The notes under the pieces were generated by a model, which was given only the letters and a program-made list of their open reading frames with translations, made no database searches and had not been told where the DNA came from. A DNA stretch of 64,000 nt, taken from NCBI GenBank assembly GCA_016802295.1, contig JAESIW010000207.1, positions 1,292,475 through 1,356,474 of the forward strand, read 5' to 3'. Each line of letters opens with the position of its first letter. Within the stretch, counting starts at the first letter, position 1. The DNA comes from Brachionus rotundiformis. Lineage: Eukaryota; Rotifera; Eurotatoria; Ploima; Brachionidae. Below, one piece after another: positions 19,908 to 32,500 of this stretch. The translations under genes were made by a program, and so were the position numbers.

Positions 19908-22430
19908 TTTTAAATTTAAATTTCATCTTATTTCCAAGTCAATGGTCGAGTTATAATTAACTAAAAAAATTAATAGCAACACAAGTTTTTAATAGCTTCA
20001 GAGCCTTAGAGAATAAACTATTTTAATTTCTTTTGGATATTTAGGTTGAAATTTAAATTTTTTTTGTCAACTCACAATTAACAGGACTAGTTTTTAGCAA
20101 ATTTAAAGCTTTCATTTACTTGACCTATGTTTGAGGTCCTAAGCGTCAATAGTAACTAAGTTTATATACGTGACCATGAGTTTATAGACCACAATTATCT
20201 TGGATTTTTGGATTGATTAAATTTTAGAAAATTCAAAATAATATTCTGATTAATTTTAAACTAAGCTTTTTTAAAAATTCAGATATTAATTGAAACCATT
20301 GTGGAGAAAAAAATCTTAAGTCTATCTTACTTTTATGGCTTAATTTAAGGTATATGTTTTAATTGCTATCGGTAATTTTTTAAAAGCTTATTTTATCAAA
20401 TTTTAAGTGCCAGTTGGTTTTTTAAATTGGGACAAAGATAATTATTCTTATGAAAATAATCGAATTATGTTGTTTACAGCTGCAGTTTTTTTTTTAATAT
20501 TTTTTTTTCTATAAAGAGCATTGAATGGGTTGTTTTTTTAATATCAATACAAATTGTCCTATTTATTGGACTAATATTTTTTTCTTTTATTAAAAAGTTT
20601 TAAAAGATTATTTTCTCGTGCTGAGATTTATTTTTTCATAAGAAAATCTATTACAATTGCTTGGTAAAACTGTGTATTTTGTTCAAAGAAACCAATTCAC
20701 TAAGGTAATAGTTTGAAAAAAGCAAAAAAGCCTCGCTAGCTCCTACTTATAATCATTCATCACAGTAGTTTATTAATTCTTAAAATTAAATAAAAATTTA
20801 GAATTTCGAAATATTTTATTTATATTTTTTATTTGTTAATAAAATTAATATTTGTTGATTATCACTTAAAAAAAAATATATATATAATTAATAATGGAAA
20901 TATTAATAAAATGAAGACAAACTTTTAAAAATTAATATTTATTTAAATATTTTTCTGAATATGATATTGAAAGACAATCATAGTGAATTAGAATATTTTT
21001 TGAAAAAAATTTCAATTCTTAATAAAAAAGCAAATTTTTTCTACCAATGTTAAAATAATAAAAATATCTATTGACAGTCATTTTCTTTTAGTTATATATT
21101 ACATATGATAATTATATACGATTATAAGAATGATAATTTTTGATCTTATTTCAAACGCATGATAATTTGGAACTAAGATAATAAATTTACATAAAGCTTA
21201 GACTCTAATATTTATCTTCAGTCTAAAACCTAAGCTCAAATTTGTTCTAACGAAATTTAAATTAATTATCTTTTTTTAGATTTCATAATTAAGATTTCTT
21301 ACATAATTGAATATAATTTGTCAAGTTTGTCTAGGCATTTTTGATAGAGTTTAAATTAATAATTTAGTATCATTAATTATTAGTTAGAAGATTTTTTAAA
21401 ACTTTTATTATCCTAGTCTAATACTAATGTAATTTTTATTTAGAAAAAATTGATAATAGACCACTTAATTTTTCGTTTTTTTTTATTTCTAAAAATTAAG
21501 AATGATAATTAATTTTTTTAAAAAAATTTAAAATTACAATTGTTAAAAATAATCATTCTTGATTAAATTAGAATTTTATAGGATATTTATCAGATTTTGT
21601 AATTAAATTTCAAGTAATTTAAGACTTATTAAATTTTGAAATTGCTTGTTTACATTAAATTTCGTAAACCATTTTTTTAAATTAAGTTTTTTTATAAATT
21701 GTAAAAATTACAGCAAAAAATGCGTTGGTTCCTCCATCACTCGCTTCCAAAGTATGCATAATATAAAACCATATTATATTTATATATTTTTTTGAAATAA
21801 ATTATTTTTTCTTTTCATATATATAGCCATAGAAACTATTTGCTCTGCATTCTTAAAAAATAATTTATTCTCTATTTTTACAACTCATTACCCCCTTCAT
21901 ATACAAAGGTATTCATATTTAATTCTTTCTCTTCTAGCTCCTAAATCGATTTTTTTAATTTCAAAATTCTTTATCAACTAAAAAAAGTATAAAATAAATG
22001 AAAATTTAAATTTTTATAAGAAAAAAAATTCAATGTTTTGGACCAGATCAGAAAAGTGTATCTCCTGTTCGTTTTCCAAACTCGTATGCTAAGGTATGAC
22101 TATTTAAATTATGTTTTATTAGGTATTGGTATATTTCCAAATCTTGACAAAACATTTCCTCCCTTTTCTAGCATTAAAAGCATGCTTTTACCAAGTTTTC
22201 GAGAATTTTTGCTTGGTTAGTGATGCATTTTAGCTAGCAATTATTTAAAGAATGGCGCATTCTTGTCTATTTCATAAAAGGCTAAGCTATTATACTTTAA
22301 ATCTAATCAAAAACTAATAAATTAATTTCGTAATTTATCTTTTTAAAAAATATAAGATAACATTTAAACATGTATAAAAAGAAACTGATGCTAATTTTAA
22401 ATTAAGAAATTAAATGTATATTCACCGAGT
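19908..22430. other. 2.5-kb region without a convincing gene
   Basis: Mostly extreme AT. Between about 21720 and 22230 there are short less AT-rich pieces that begin with ATG and end at GT donors (ATG at 21719 with donor at about 21754; ATG at 22033 with donor at about 22091). They do not join into a recognisable protein. They could be 5' non-coding exons of the phosphatase at 22431, or a small non-coding RNA. Confidence 0.35.
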
Positions 22431-23672
22431 ATGAACAGTTTAGTGTCAAGAGAAGCGTCCTGTTTGAGGAGTTCAATAGGGCCTGTAATAAATTCAAATT
22501 TGGGAAGATGTGATGTCAGTACCAACAAGGACTCGAGCGAAATGAACGCAAACAAGCCGTCCATCAAGTCCAGCTTGTTCATCGAGCCTTCCGAACTCAA
22601 GAACCAATTTTTCAAGAGCTTGATTCCGGTCATTTTTCTGGACTGCCGGACAGCTAAAGATTTCAACCAAGTGCACATTACCAACTCGGTTCACTTGAAC
22701 TGTAGGGACAAGATAATCAAAAAAAGACTTGAGAACAAAAAAATGAGCTTTGTTGACTTAATTAATTGTAAAGAGACCAAGAAAAAAATCGACTCGATCA
22801 AAAATTATACAAGTGGCAAAGACATTAGTGAGCTGTTTGTGTTGTATGATGATAAGACATCTGATCCGGATGAGTTAAAAGATAACCCATTGAAAATTGT
22901 TCAGGAAAATATAAAACAATCGGGCTATGAAAATGACTGCAAAATTTTGAAAGGTTTTAAACAAAATTTATTTAGAAAAAAATGTATTTTATCTTTTTTT
23001 ATGTTTGCCAGGTGGTATAAAAATATTTTTTGAATGCTTTCCAGAGTATTGTACAAATAAGACCCAATCAAAGTTAGCACTCAATCTTGTTCCAATTCTT
23101 AAGCAAAAGGATCAGGCCTGCGAGGACATAGAAAACTGCAAAATGACAGAGATATGTCCATTTTTGTATCTTGGCAACGAGGCTGACGCCAAAGACTTGG
23201 AAAAACTGGACCAAATGGGAATTTATCACATTTTAAATGTGACCAAAAATGTACCATTTTACGACCAAGATCAGGAAAAGTCTAAAAAATTTCAATTTAA
23301 ACGCATATCAGTAAATGATAGTACCGGCGAGAGCTTGTTGGACCATTTTGACCAAGCTTTTTCATTTATTGGTAAAAACAGTCGAGCTTTTATTTTTCTC
23401 ATTTTCTAATTTTATTCAATTAAGATGAGGCAAAAAAAAATAACTCAAAATGTATAGTACATTGCCAAGCTGGTATATCAAGATCTCCTACCATAGTTAT
23501 TGCTTATTTAATGAAAACACAAAATATAAAAATGAATGAAGCCTATCAAAAAGTTAAAAACTTGAGGTCAATTATTGCGCCCAATTTTTCTTTTTTGAAC
23601 CAGTTATATAATTACGAAAGTTATTTGGACAGTTTAAATAGTTTTGAAAAAATTGAATGTAATAAAATGTAA
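22431..23672 (+). CDS. MAP-kinase phosphatase (dual-specificity, rhodanese/CH2 + DSP)
   Basis: Removes phosphate from Thr and Tyr of activated MAP kinases. Three exons, 22431-22953, 23012-23371 and 23425-23672, join to 376 aa. An N-terminal rhodanese-like domain (about 45-175) contains IFLDCRTAKDFNQVHI and the basic cluster KIIKKRLENKK in the position of the kinase-interaction motif. LKGGIKIFFECFPEYC closes that domain. The catalytic domain starts at CPFLYLGNE (about 215) and includes KRISVNDS with the probable general acid Asp. The active-site loop HCQAGISRS (Cys nucleophile and Arg) lies in exon 3. IAPNFSFLNQL matches the MKP C-terminal helix. Cysteine and arginine are intact, so it should be active. 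The DUSP1/4/6/10 subclass is not resolved. Confidence 0.93.
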
Positions 23673-24588
23673 ATTTATTTATTAAAAAGCCTTTTTTTAA
23701 ATTGTTTTTCAAACTCTATAAGAGTAAATTTTTTCATTTTTATTTTCTAAATAAATCAAGATCTAATTATAAAATGGCGTTGAAGTTTTTATAAAAAAAA
23801 ATAAGCTTAAAATAATAAACACCTTTATATTTAAGTTGTACAATCACATTTAATGGAGGTATGTCTGATATAATTTCAAAATTACAACTTACCTTTTTGT
23901 TGCAATGCAACAAGGTAAGTTTTTATATTGCTATAAAAATAATTCGCTATCCAGCACAATTATAATTAGTCTCAAATATAATTTTTAATTACAAAAATAA
24001 TGATAAGAAATGATGATATTCAAAAAAAATCATCTATAATTTTTTATGGATTATAATGGACGATCATATCTCATTAAAAACACTATTTATAATTTTTTTG
24101 ACTGTTTCTTTCAAAAACTTAAAAATAAGGAAAAAATACTTGATTTTAAATAATTTCAGGTGTAAACTTAATTGGTCCTAATGGCAAATAAAAAAATTTA
24201 TGTCCTAATTGTCGAATCGTTTGACTATCTAATTTAAAAAATTTTTTGATAAAAAAATCTCATTATCCCAAAGATTAACTTTTTATTTACGTAAAAGAAA
24301 TATTTATATCAAAAAAGTTAACATTTTAAATTGAATTCAATGTCTAAAGATTAAAATAAATTTTTTTTTAAATTTGATAAAAATGAAATATTTAAGTACC
24401 AAGCAGCTAAATGTGGCATGCAATATTTTTTAATTAAGACTTTGATTAATTAAATTTAAAAATAAAACATGAAATTTTATTTTCAACTAATCCCGTAACA
24501 AAAAAAACATGAAACTGTCTGATTTTCGTATAAAATTTGCCAAAATATCTTCAAAAAATTATGAAAAATAAAAAATAGAATTTATAAA
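23673..24588. other. AT-rich spacer
   Basis: Downstream of the phosphatase. A small inverted repeat, TTGCAATGCAACAAGGTAAG with AACTTACCTTTTTGTTGC, lies at 23887-23921, a possible hairpin of unknown meaning. Nothing else is seen. Confidence 0.35.
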
Positions 24589-26194
24589 ATGGCTCTTTGG
24601 TAAACTAAAAATTAATCAAAACGAATAAATTAAACTTTTATACAAAAGTTCATGCTCTAAAACTGCTTTGTGGATAATATTTGTAACACTAATGGTGATA
24701 ATTGGGATCAGCGTTCTAATTGTTGCCCTTATACCCATAATAATCACAAATAATAGTATAATTAAATTAAATTCAAAAAAAAATATAAAAACTCTTGTAA
24801 GGAAAAATTCAAATTGCTGAAGAGCAAAAATATCAAAAAGGTAAAAAAAAAATTATTACATAAACTAAATAATCTGTGAATAAGGAAGCACGAATTTAAA
24901 ATTAAGCTCAAGCAACATTGGAACTTTGGTAGGCAGTCAAGTAAAAAGCTTACAACTGATTTACAGATGTAATGAAACAGTTTTAGATTACTCAGAGTTT
25001 GGATCAAGCGTAAAGTTTCTTTAAAAACAAATAATATATAAATAAATTTATAACATAAAAGACAGAAAAATATTTAAAGAAAATATATGGGATTGGTCAA
25101 ACAATTGAGTCGATAGTTCAAACATTTTCATGCCAAAAGTAAAATTAAAAAAAATTAGAATTAAATTTTAAAAGATTTGAAGCAATGACAGAATTATGGG
25201 AATGGAAATAAAGTTTTCATCAAGAAAGTTATTAATTACAAGCGAAAATGGAATAGAATTAATAAATACATATAAGAAAAGTGCAAATAGTCTAAAAGGA
25301 ATTGAGAAGATAGGAACTTTCATTTCAAATGATAATATGGAAATAACAGGTAAAAAAATAATTGAAAGAAATGATATTAAAAGAATATAAAAAGTGACTG
25401 GAATAATAACTTTACAAAATGGAACAAGCATATCATTAGATGGCTGCACTTACAAGAAGAATACCCTTAATGATCCTGACTGCAAAATTATAATTAATAA
25501 TGAAAATAAGACACAAACATCAAAAAATGAAGAAACAATTATTTACACAACTGAAAAATACAAAATAATAACAAAAAAGAGAACATTCGAAGCAACTCTA
25601 AACCAGATAACAAATGCACGAAGTAAATTGTTCACAAACAGCGTTTCTTATCAATCGGCAAGTATAGTCACTCCTGTATCAACCGTGAAATCAAGTGATG
25701 AATCTAGCTTTAAACAGACAACAATTGATGATTTTTCAACTATTTATGACGACAAGTCGACAAGCATAGCCGATACAACTGTCAAGAGTACAGAGACATC
25801 TTTGCAAGATAATTTAGTGTCTACAGTAGAGGCTATTAAATCGTTGCCAAAAGAATCTTTATCAACAAGTTATGAAAATCTAGGCACAACAGAAACTCAC
25901 TTTGGTACAAGTGATACAACTGACAATGATTTGTTCACAAACAGCGTTTCTTATCAATCGGCAAGTATAGTCACTCCTGTATCAACCGTGAAATCAAGTG
26001 ATGAATCTAGCTTTAAACAGACAACAATTGATGATTTTTCAACTATTTATGACGACAAGTCGACAAGCATAGCCGATACAACTGTCAAGAGTACAGAGAC
26101 ATCTTTGCAAGATAATTTAGTGTCTACAGTAGAGGCGAGGCACTTTGGTACAAGTGATACACTTTACTCTTACTTTTTGTTTATTATTCATTAA
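24589..26194 (+). CDS. Membrane-anchored Ser/Thr-rich orphan protein with internal duplication
   Basis: No family recognised. I infer seven exons: 24589-24599, 24649-24755, 24802-24840, 24885-25009, 25062-25138, 25183-25349 and 25395-26194. They join in frame to 441 aa, with introns of 44-52 nt. Residues about 10-37 (ALWIIFVTLMVIIGISVLIV...) form one hydrophobic segment near the N-terminus, so it is a type II membrane or signal-anchored protein. The extracellular part has four cysteines (IYRC, FSCQ, DGCTY, PDCK), enough for two disulfides. The C-terminal half is Ser/Thr/Asp-rich and mucin-like and contains two copies of a 69-residue unit. It ends in a short hydrophobic stretch (YFLFIIH). The first two tiny exons rest on splice logic only. 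Confidence 0.6.
25628..26136 (+). repeat. 206-bp direct duplication within the orphan gene
   Basis: 25628-25833 and 25931-26136 appear base-for-base identical. They are separated by 97 bp, an offset of 303 bp (101 codons), so the reading frame is kept. Each copy encodes the Ser/Thr-rich segment from LFTNSVSYQS to NLVSTVEA. Identity at silent positions implies a recent duplication or gene conversion. Confidence 0.9.
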
Positions 26195-26291
26195 AATTTT
26201 TTAATTTAGGTTTACCATCTTTTTTTAGTTAAAATTGTTTTAATAATCAAAATTTATTCAAATATTTTTAAAATGTTTCAAATTCATTTAT

Positions 26292-26822
26292 TTAAAATAC
26301 ACCGTTTCTTCTATAAAATGATTCCTCTACTATTCTTCCTCTTCCATGAGCCGGAGTTTTGTATTCTTGTGATACTTCATTCAGCTTCCAACCATATTCG
26401 TACGAATTTAAAAGTGGATATTCATATTTATTTTCAGGATCTTCTCCTTTTCTTGCTTTTAAATATTGGATTCTTCCTTTCCCTTCTTTTGTAAATCCAT
26501 CATATAATAAAGCTTGAACATCTGCACTTGGTGCTTTCATATCGGATAGCATATTTTGTCCGGAATTTTTTAATTGATCCTGTAATCGTTCTATTTCTAA
26601 TACAGTATTGCTTTTATTTGGTCTTGGGGGAAATTTTAACGTGCTTGGCAAATTCCCTGTTAATGGTTTTTTTAAAGTGTATTTTGATCGATCGAACCAA
26701 TCATCCTCATTTTTAGAGTTTTCTTCCTGTTTTAATTTACATGCAATTCTTGTTGCTGCTTCTTTTTCTATTAACTCTTTCCAAGAGTTTTGTGCACGGG
26801 TATCCATTGCTATCCGAGACAT
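26292..26822 (-). CDS. Sperm microtubule inner protein, SPMIP1 (ATP6V1FNB)-like
   Basis: A 176-aa single-exon protein, highly charged, without signal or membrane segments. NSWKELIEKEAATRIACKLK at the N-terminus, ALLYDGFTKEGKGRIQYLKAR in the middle, and YPLLNSYEYGWKL...GRGRIVEESFYRRNGVF at the end match my memory of the vertebrate SPMIP1/ATP6V1FNB family, small proteins inside sperm axonemal doublet microtubules. Length (about 175-180 aa) and motif order agree. The family call is from memory of a little-known family, so moderate confidence; that it is a real, conserved gene is likely. It converges with the orphan gene that ends at 26194. Confidence 0.65.
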   Translation of the reverse strand: MSRIAMDTRAQNSWKELIEKEAATRIACKLKQEENSKNEDDWFDRSKYTLKKPLTGNLPSTLKFPPRPNKSNTVLEIERLQDQLKNSGQNMLSDMKAPSADVQALLYDGFTKEGKGRIQYLKARKGEDPENKYEYPLLNSYEYGWKLNEVSQEYKTPAHGRGRIVEESFYRRNGVF

Positions 26823-28011
26823 TTTTGTTTATTTAATCCTTCTCTAAATAAAGCAAAATAAAAATAATTTGCATTAAAATTCCTAGAGTTTCAGAGTTTT
26901 AGTATCAAAAAATCTTCATGACAACCGGTTTGTTATTCATAGCATGAAATTTTGCTTTATTAAATGAATTTTTTCCAAGCCAAATATTTATGTTATTTAG
27001 AAAAATGAAAATAAAAATTAAAAATTAACAAGAATAGTTTTATAATTATTGTTTTTATTTGCTAGATTTAATTGTCAATAGCAACCATTTGGGCCTTTTT
27101 ATTTGAAACCAAAAACCTCATTACTATCAAGTATCTGTCCAAAAAAAGAGATAAAATTTAATTAGATTTCTAATTATTTCAAATTTAATTAATGACTTGT
27201 TAGCCAAAAATTGAACTGTTAGAGAAACAATATTTCTCATTAAGTGCACTTAGCATTCAATTTAAATAAATATAAAAGTAATTTGCCAAATAACTACTTG
27301 TTTTAAATACGCAATTATTTAATTGACTAAACCAATTTTAGAATTTTGCCTGACAAGAATCAAACTCAAAACATGTTTTTTAAATAAATAAACTGAAATT
27401 TTAATTATAATTAGTATATTAAAATTTTTATTTGGTTGTTCTTGGAGTGGTAGAAATTTGAAATCAGCAATATTAGCCACACTGTTCCTTAAGCTGCAAT
27501 GAAAATGCAAATTGGCATTACATGACATTGGAACTTTACATTCATTGTTCTAAAAATTTATATTACAAATTAAAATTTAAAAATTTCCTCTAAATTGAAT
27601 TATTCTTTTAATAACAAATGATTTTATATTTATTTTAACTTAGCATTACAGAGCTTATTTATAAGATTCAAGAGTATATAATAAAAAATATAACTAACTT
27701 CAAACAATATTTTAACCATAAATTAGCTATTTTTGAAATTTTTCAAAATAAACTTTTACTTTATCATAATTAAATAAATTATATTTAAATTAATAAATTT
27801 AAAAAAAATCTATCTAATCAAGTCATTAAATTAGATACTTTAAAACATATTGAATGATATTTTGTTTTAAATGGAATCATTCACATTTTTTAATTAATTA
27901 GTTTCATTAAAAGTAAAATATGTTGCCAAATTTAAATCATCTGTTGGTCAATTTCAAGTTTAAAAATAAAATCTACTTGAATTAAAAATATTAAATTCAT
28001 TATTTGAAATA
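26823..28011. other. AT-rich spacer
   Basis: No coding sense on either strand. Open frames here (for example 27319-27528 on the minus strand) are short and Lys/Phe/Ile-rich, as expected for random AT-rich DNA. Confidence 0.45.
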
Positions 28012-29043
28012 ATGTTGACTAAAAAAATTATCATAAGTGCTTTGATTCTGATATTTTTCCAAGTAAATGGAGCATTTTCAGATGAACCCCACTGCACGTA
28101 AGGTTTTATTATTTTTTTTTGAAAAAAAATAATTAAAATCTAAGACTTGATGAGTCTAAATTGTCGACTGAACTTGCCAAAACCCCTAAGATTATAATTT
28201 TGTCATCAAAATGTCCTGGAGTTGAACTAGTAATAGTTGCTTTACAAATTCACTGATCACTTCTTTTTTATTACCTTTTTTAGCCTAACAAAACCAACGA
28301 ATTCATAATTGAGTTGGAAAAAAATAAACTTGGCAAAGACTCTATGGTCATATTATATATGAATGCAAAAATAGAAATTCTTAGAGAGAATAAAATTTTT
28401 ATCTTTCTGGTAAACGGCAAAAAGCACACCAAAGAAGAAATAAACAAAAAATATAATCATGTGGAAATAGATCACTTGGACAAAAATATAAATATCAAAG
28501 TAGATAATTATTTCCATCTGAATTGGACAGAAAATAACATGATAAATATGGACTTCAAGCAAGAAAAGCTTGTAAACTATTTGTGTGGAATGTGCCAAGA
28601 ACGTAATCTTTCCAAAGGAGCGAAATTAACTTTACAAAATTAATTTGTTTTTAGAGATAAAAAATGCTCATTCTATTAGAAGAAAACGATCAGGTGGGTT
28701 TTATTTTAAAATATTCTTCTAATTTCTTTTTTAGAAAAGCTAAAAGAATTTATGAGTCCATGTGTTTCGAATCAAGAGTGTGATAAAAATAAAGGACTTA
28801 ACTGTATTGTAGACATGTGTAAATGTGGTCCAGGCGACTTTTACCAATACAATTTAAGCCCTCAAAAGGCAAAATGCCGTATTTAGTTTAATTTGAAGAG
28901 TAATAAAGTCTAATATTTTATTTTAAGAAAAATATTTGGAATTGAATCAGATTTGTTTGGCAAATTTTCAATGCAACATCCACAAAGGATTAATATGCAA
29001 TAATGGATTGTGCAAAACTAAAAATGTTTTTACTAAATTTTAA
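28012..29043 (+). CDS. Secreted protein with novel N-terminal domain, furin site and two six-cysteine modules
   Basis: Six exons by splice logic: 28012-28097, 28145-28229, 28284-28602, 28655-28693, 28735-28878 and 28928-29043, giving 262 aa. A signal peptide of about 24 residues (hydrophobic core IIISALILIFF) precedes a domain of about 140 residues that I do not recognise, with NKT and NWT glycosylation sites. A tiny 39-nt exon encodes HSIRRKRS, a good furin cleavage site (RRKR). Two cysteine-rich modules follow: C-x5-C-x7-C-x4-C-x-C (PCVSNQECDKNKGLNC...) and a last, partial one (ICLANFQCNIHKGLICNNGLC). The modules resemble those of the next gene, so the two are paralogues in part. The role is unknown. 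Processing at RRKR would separate the N-terminal domain from the modules. Confidence 0.65.
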
Positions 29044-29542
29044 TTTTTTATTTAAATAATTGAAAAATAAAATTTAAAAATTAATAAACTTTTTTATTTA
29101 ACTTTAATCAAACTATAAATTCTTTTTACTCAAAATGATGACAATAATAAAATAACTAAAATAAGAATTTCAAGTCAATGATATGAATTTTGACCATTTC
29201 AAAATTATTTTTTTGAAATTATTTTCGTAACTTATTTTGGAAATCCAAATATTCAAAATTAGCTATAGTTTATTTTAAATTCACAAATTAATGTAAAAAA
29301 TTTATTTCTTATCTTTAATTTCAAGTTTACCTTAATTGATATTTCTATTTTGAAAAAAATAAGGACTCAAAAAAGGCTATAAAATTATCAATTAACATTT
29401 TGTATTGGGTCATATTGCATCAATTTTTAATTAAAAATAAAACAACAGATATAAAAATAATTAACAAGGATTGAACAACAGCATGTATTTAATTAATTAG
29501 ATCTAAGACTATTTAAACGATGACAAGCAATTTTTTTTAAAA
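29044..29542. other. Spacer between the two cysteine-rich genes
   Basis: AT-rich. Presumably the 3' flank of the first and promoter of the second gene. No motif stands out. Confidence 0.5.
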
Positions 29543-32500
29543 ATGGAATTTATTAAAAAAAATATAATGGCACTTATTTTACTTTTGTCAATGACTGTAT
29601 TAATTAATGGTAAATTAGTTTTAAAAAATTTAAAAAATATTTAAATAAATATTAAAGCAAAAAAATATGATAATATTTGTAACAACCAATTTGAATGCGA
29701 TGATTTAAAAGGATTAGTATGCGAATCAAAGACTTGCAAGTGTTTGGAAGACTTCTATTTCGATGGAAAAAAATGCAGTAACATTTTATTTAATAAATTT
29801 ATTTACATAAATCATATTTTTCAAAGCAAAACGTAAAAATTTTAATAAACCATGTTTAAATGATTCCGAATGCGACAGTTTCTTGGGATATTATTGTATA
29901 AATAAAATATGTAAATGTGGGGAAAGATATAGTTTTACAAATGAATGCAGTAATGTACAATAAAATATTAATAAACAATATAATCTTTAAAACAATAAAG
30001 AATTAAAAAAAAAATACATGGAAAACTGTGCGAAAAATGACGAGTGTATTAATATAGATGGTTTAAATTGTATAAAAGGAAAATGCCAATGTAGTAATGA
30101 AAGAAATTATGATTTGAAATTAAAAAGATGCAGTAAGATTTAGAAAAAATAAAAAAGTTTAAAGTTAAAAAAAAAAAGTAAAATATGTTGGATATAAATC
30201 TAAATGCAACAATATAGACAGTTGCATAAACGATGGATCCGGAATTAAATGTTTGAATGGGATATGTGGATGCGAACAAAATAAGTCATTTATTAACCAA
30301 CGATGCGGTAAAAAGTCAAATAAAATTTAAATTCTATTCACGAAATTAACCTTGAACTAATTAAGTGGTACCGAGAAAATTTTCAGAAACGTGTTCAAGT
30401 GAAACTCCTTGTGATAAAAATTCGGGTATAGAATGTTCTAAAGGAAAATGTCAGTGTCCAAATAACAAATATTTTAACGGAAAATCCTGTGGTATATCGA
30501 TCTAAAACAAAAATATAAAATAAAACAATTAATATATTTTATTAAGAACAAATGGTTCATGCATTTCAAGTTTGTAAAGATGACAAACAATGTGACAAAT
30601 CAAAGGGTTTGGCTTGTGTAGCTAAAAAATGTAACTGTATGGATAAATCTAAAAATTGGAATGGAAAATCATGCGGTAAATTTGAGTCAATTTTGTTTGG
30701 TCTAATTTTTATTCACGAAATTAACCTTGGACTAATTAAGTGGTACCGAGAAAATTTTCAGAAACGTGTTCAAGTGAAACTCCTTGTGATAAAAATTCGG
30801 GTATAGAATGTTCTAAAGGAAAATGCCAGTGTCCAAATAACAAATATTTTAACGGAAAATCCTGTGGTATATCGATCTAAAACAAAAATATAAAATAAAA
30901 CAATTAATATATTTTATTAAGAACAAATGGTTCATGCATTTCAAGTTTGTAAAGATGACAAACAATGTGACAAATCAAAGGGTTTGGCTTGTGTAGCTAA
31001 AAAATGTAACTGTATGGATAAATCTAAAAATTGGAATGGAAAATCATGCGGTAAATTTGAGTCAATTTTGTTTGGTATAATTTTAATGATTTTTATTTTT
31101 TTCAAAATTAAGTCGCAGCGAGAAAAATTTCTCAAGCTTGTTCAAAAGCATCTCCTTGTGATCAAAACTCTGGTTTAGAATGTTCTAAAGGAAAATGTCA
31201 GTGTCCAAATAACAAATATTTTAACGGAAAATCCTGTGGTAAATTAAAAAATCGTCAAATAGGTATCTATTAATCAAAATAAATTTTAGTCGAAACAATT
31301 CAGGCACTAAAGGCTTGTACTAAAAACAAACAATGCGACAAATCAAAGGGTTTGGCTTGTGTAGCTAAAAAATGTAACTGTATGGATAAATCTAAAAATT
31401 GGAATGGAAAATCATGCGGTAAATTTGAGTCAATTTTGTTTGGTATAATTTTAATGATTTTTATTTTTTTCAAAATTAAGTCGCAGCGAGAAAAATTTCT
31501 CAAGCTTGTTCAAAAGCATCTCCTTGTGATCAAAACTCTGGTTTAGAATGTTCTAAAGGAAAATGTCAGTGTCCAAATAACAAATATTTTAACGGAAAAT
31601 CCTGTGGTAAATTAAAAAATCGTCAAATAGGTATCTATTAATCAAAATAAATTTTAGTCGAAACAATTCAGGCATTAAAGGCTTGTACTAAAAACAAACA
31701 ATGCGACAAATCAAAGGGTTTGGCTTGTGTAGCTAAAAAATGTAACTGTATGGATAAATCTAAAAATTGGAATGGAAAATCATGCGGTAAATTTGAGTCA
31801 ATTTTGTTTGGTATAATTTTAATGATTTTTATTTTTTTCAAAATTAAGTCGCAGCGAGAAAAATTTCTCAAGCTTGTTCAAAAGCATCTCCTTGTGATCA
31901 AAACTCTGGTTTAGAATGTTCTAAAGGAAAATGTCAGTGTCCAAATAACAAATATTTTAACGGAAAATCCTGTGGTAAATTAAAAAATCGTCAAATAGGT
32001 ATCTATTAATCAAAATAAATTTTAGTCGAAACAATTCAGGCATTAAAGGCTTGTACTAAAAACAAACAATGCGACAAATCAAAGGGTTTGGCTTGTGTAG
32101 CTAAAAAATGTAACTGTATGGATAAATCTAAAAATTGGAATGGAAAATCATGCGGTAAATTTGAGTCAATTTTGTTTGGTATAATTTTAATGATTTTTAT
32201 TTTTTTCAAAATTAAGTCGCAGCGAGAAAAATTTCTCAAGCTTGTTCAAAAGCATCTCCTTGTGATCAAAACTCTGGTTTAGAATGTTCTAAAGGAAAAT
32301 GTCAGTGTCCAAATAACAAATATTTTAACGGAAAATCCTGTGGTAAATTAAAAAATCGTCAAATAGGTATCTATTAATCAAAATAAATTTTAGTCGAAAC
32401 AATTCAGGCATTAAAGGCTTGTACTAAAAACAAACAATGCGACAAATCAAAGGGTTTGGCTTGTGTAGCTAAAAAATGTAACTGTATGGATAAATCTAAA

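Noticed and set aside
24797..24824. 28-nt intron in the orphan gene
   Set aside because: Using the donor at 24756 gives a 46-nt intron and an uninterrupted frame, which is more plausible.
28735..29043. Venom-toxin-like interpretation of the cysteine modules
   Set aside because: The cysteine spacing is EB/EGF-like, the proteins are long and modular with PAN-like domains; nothing points to a toxin.
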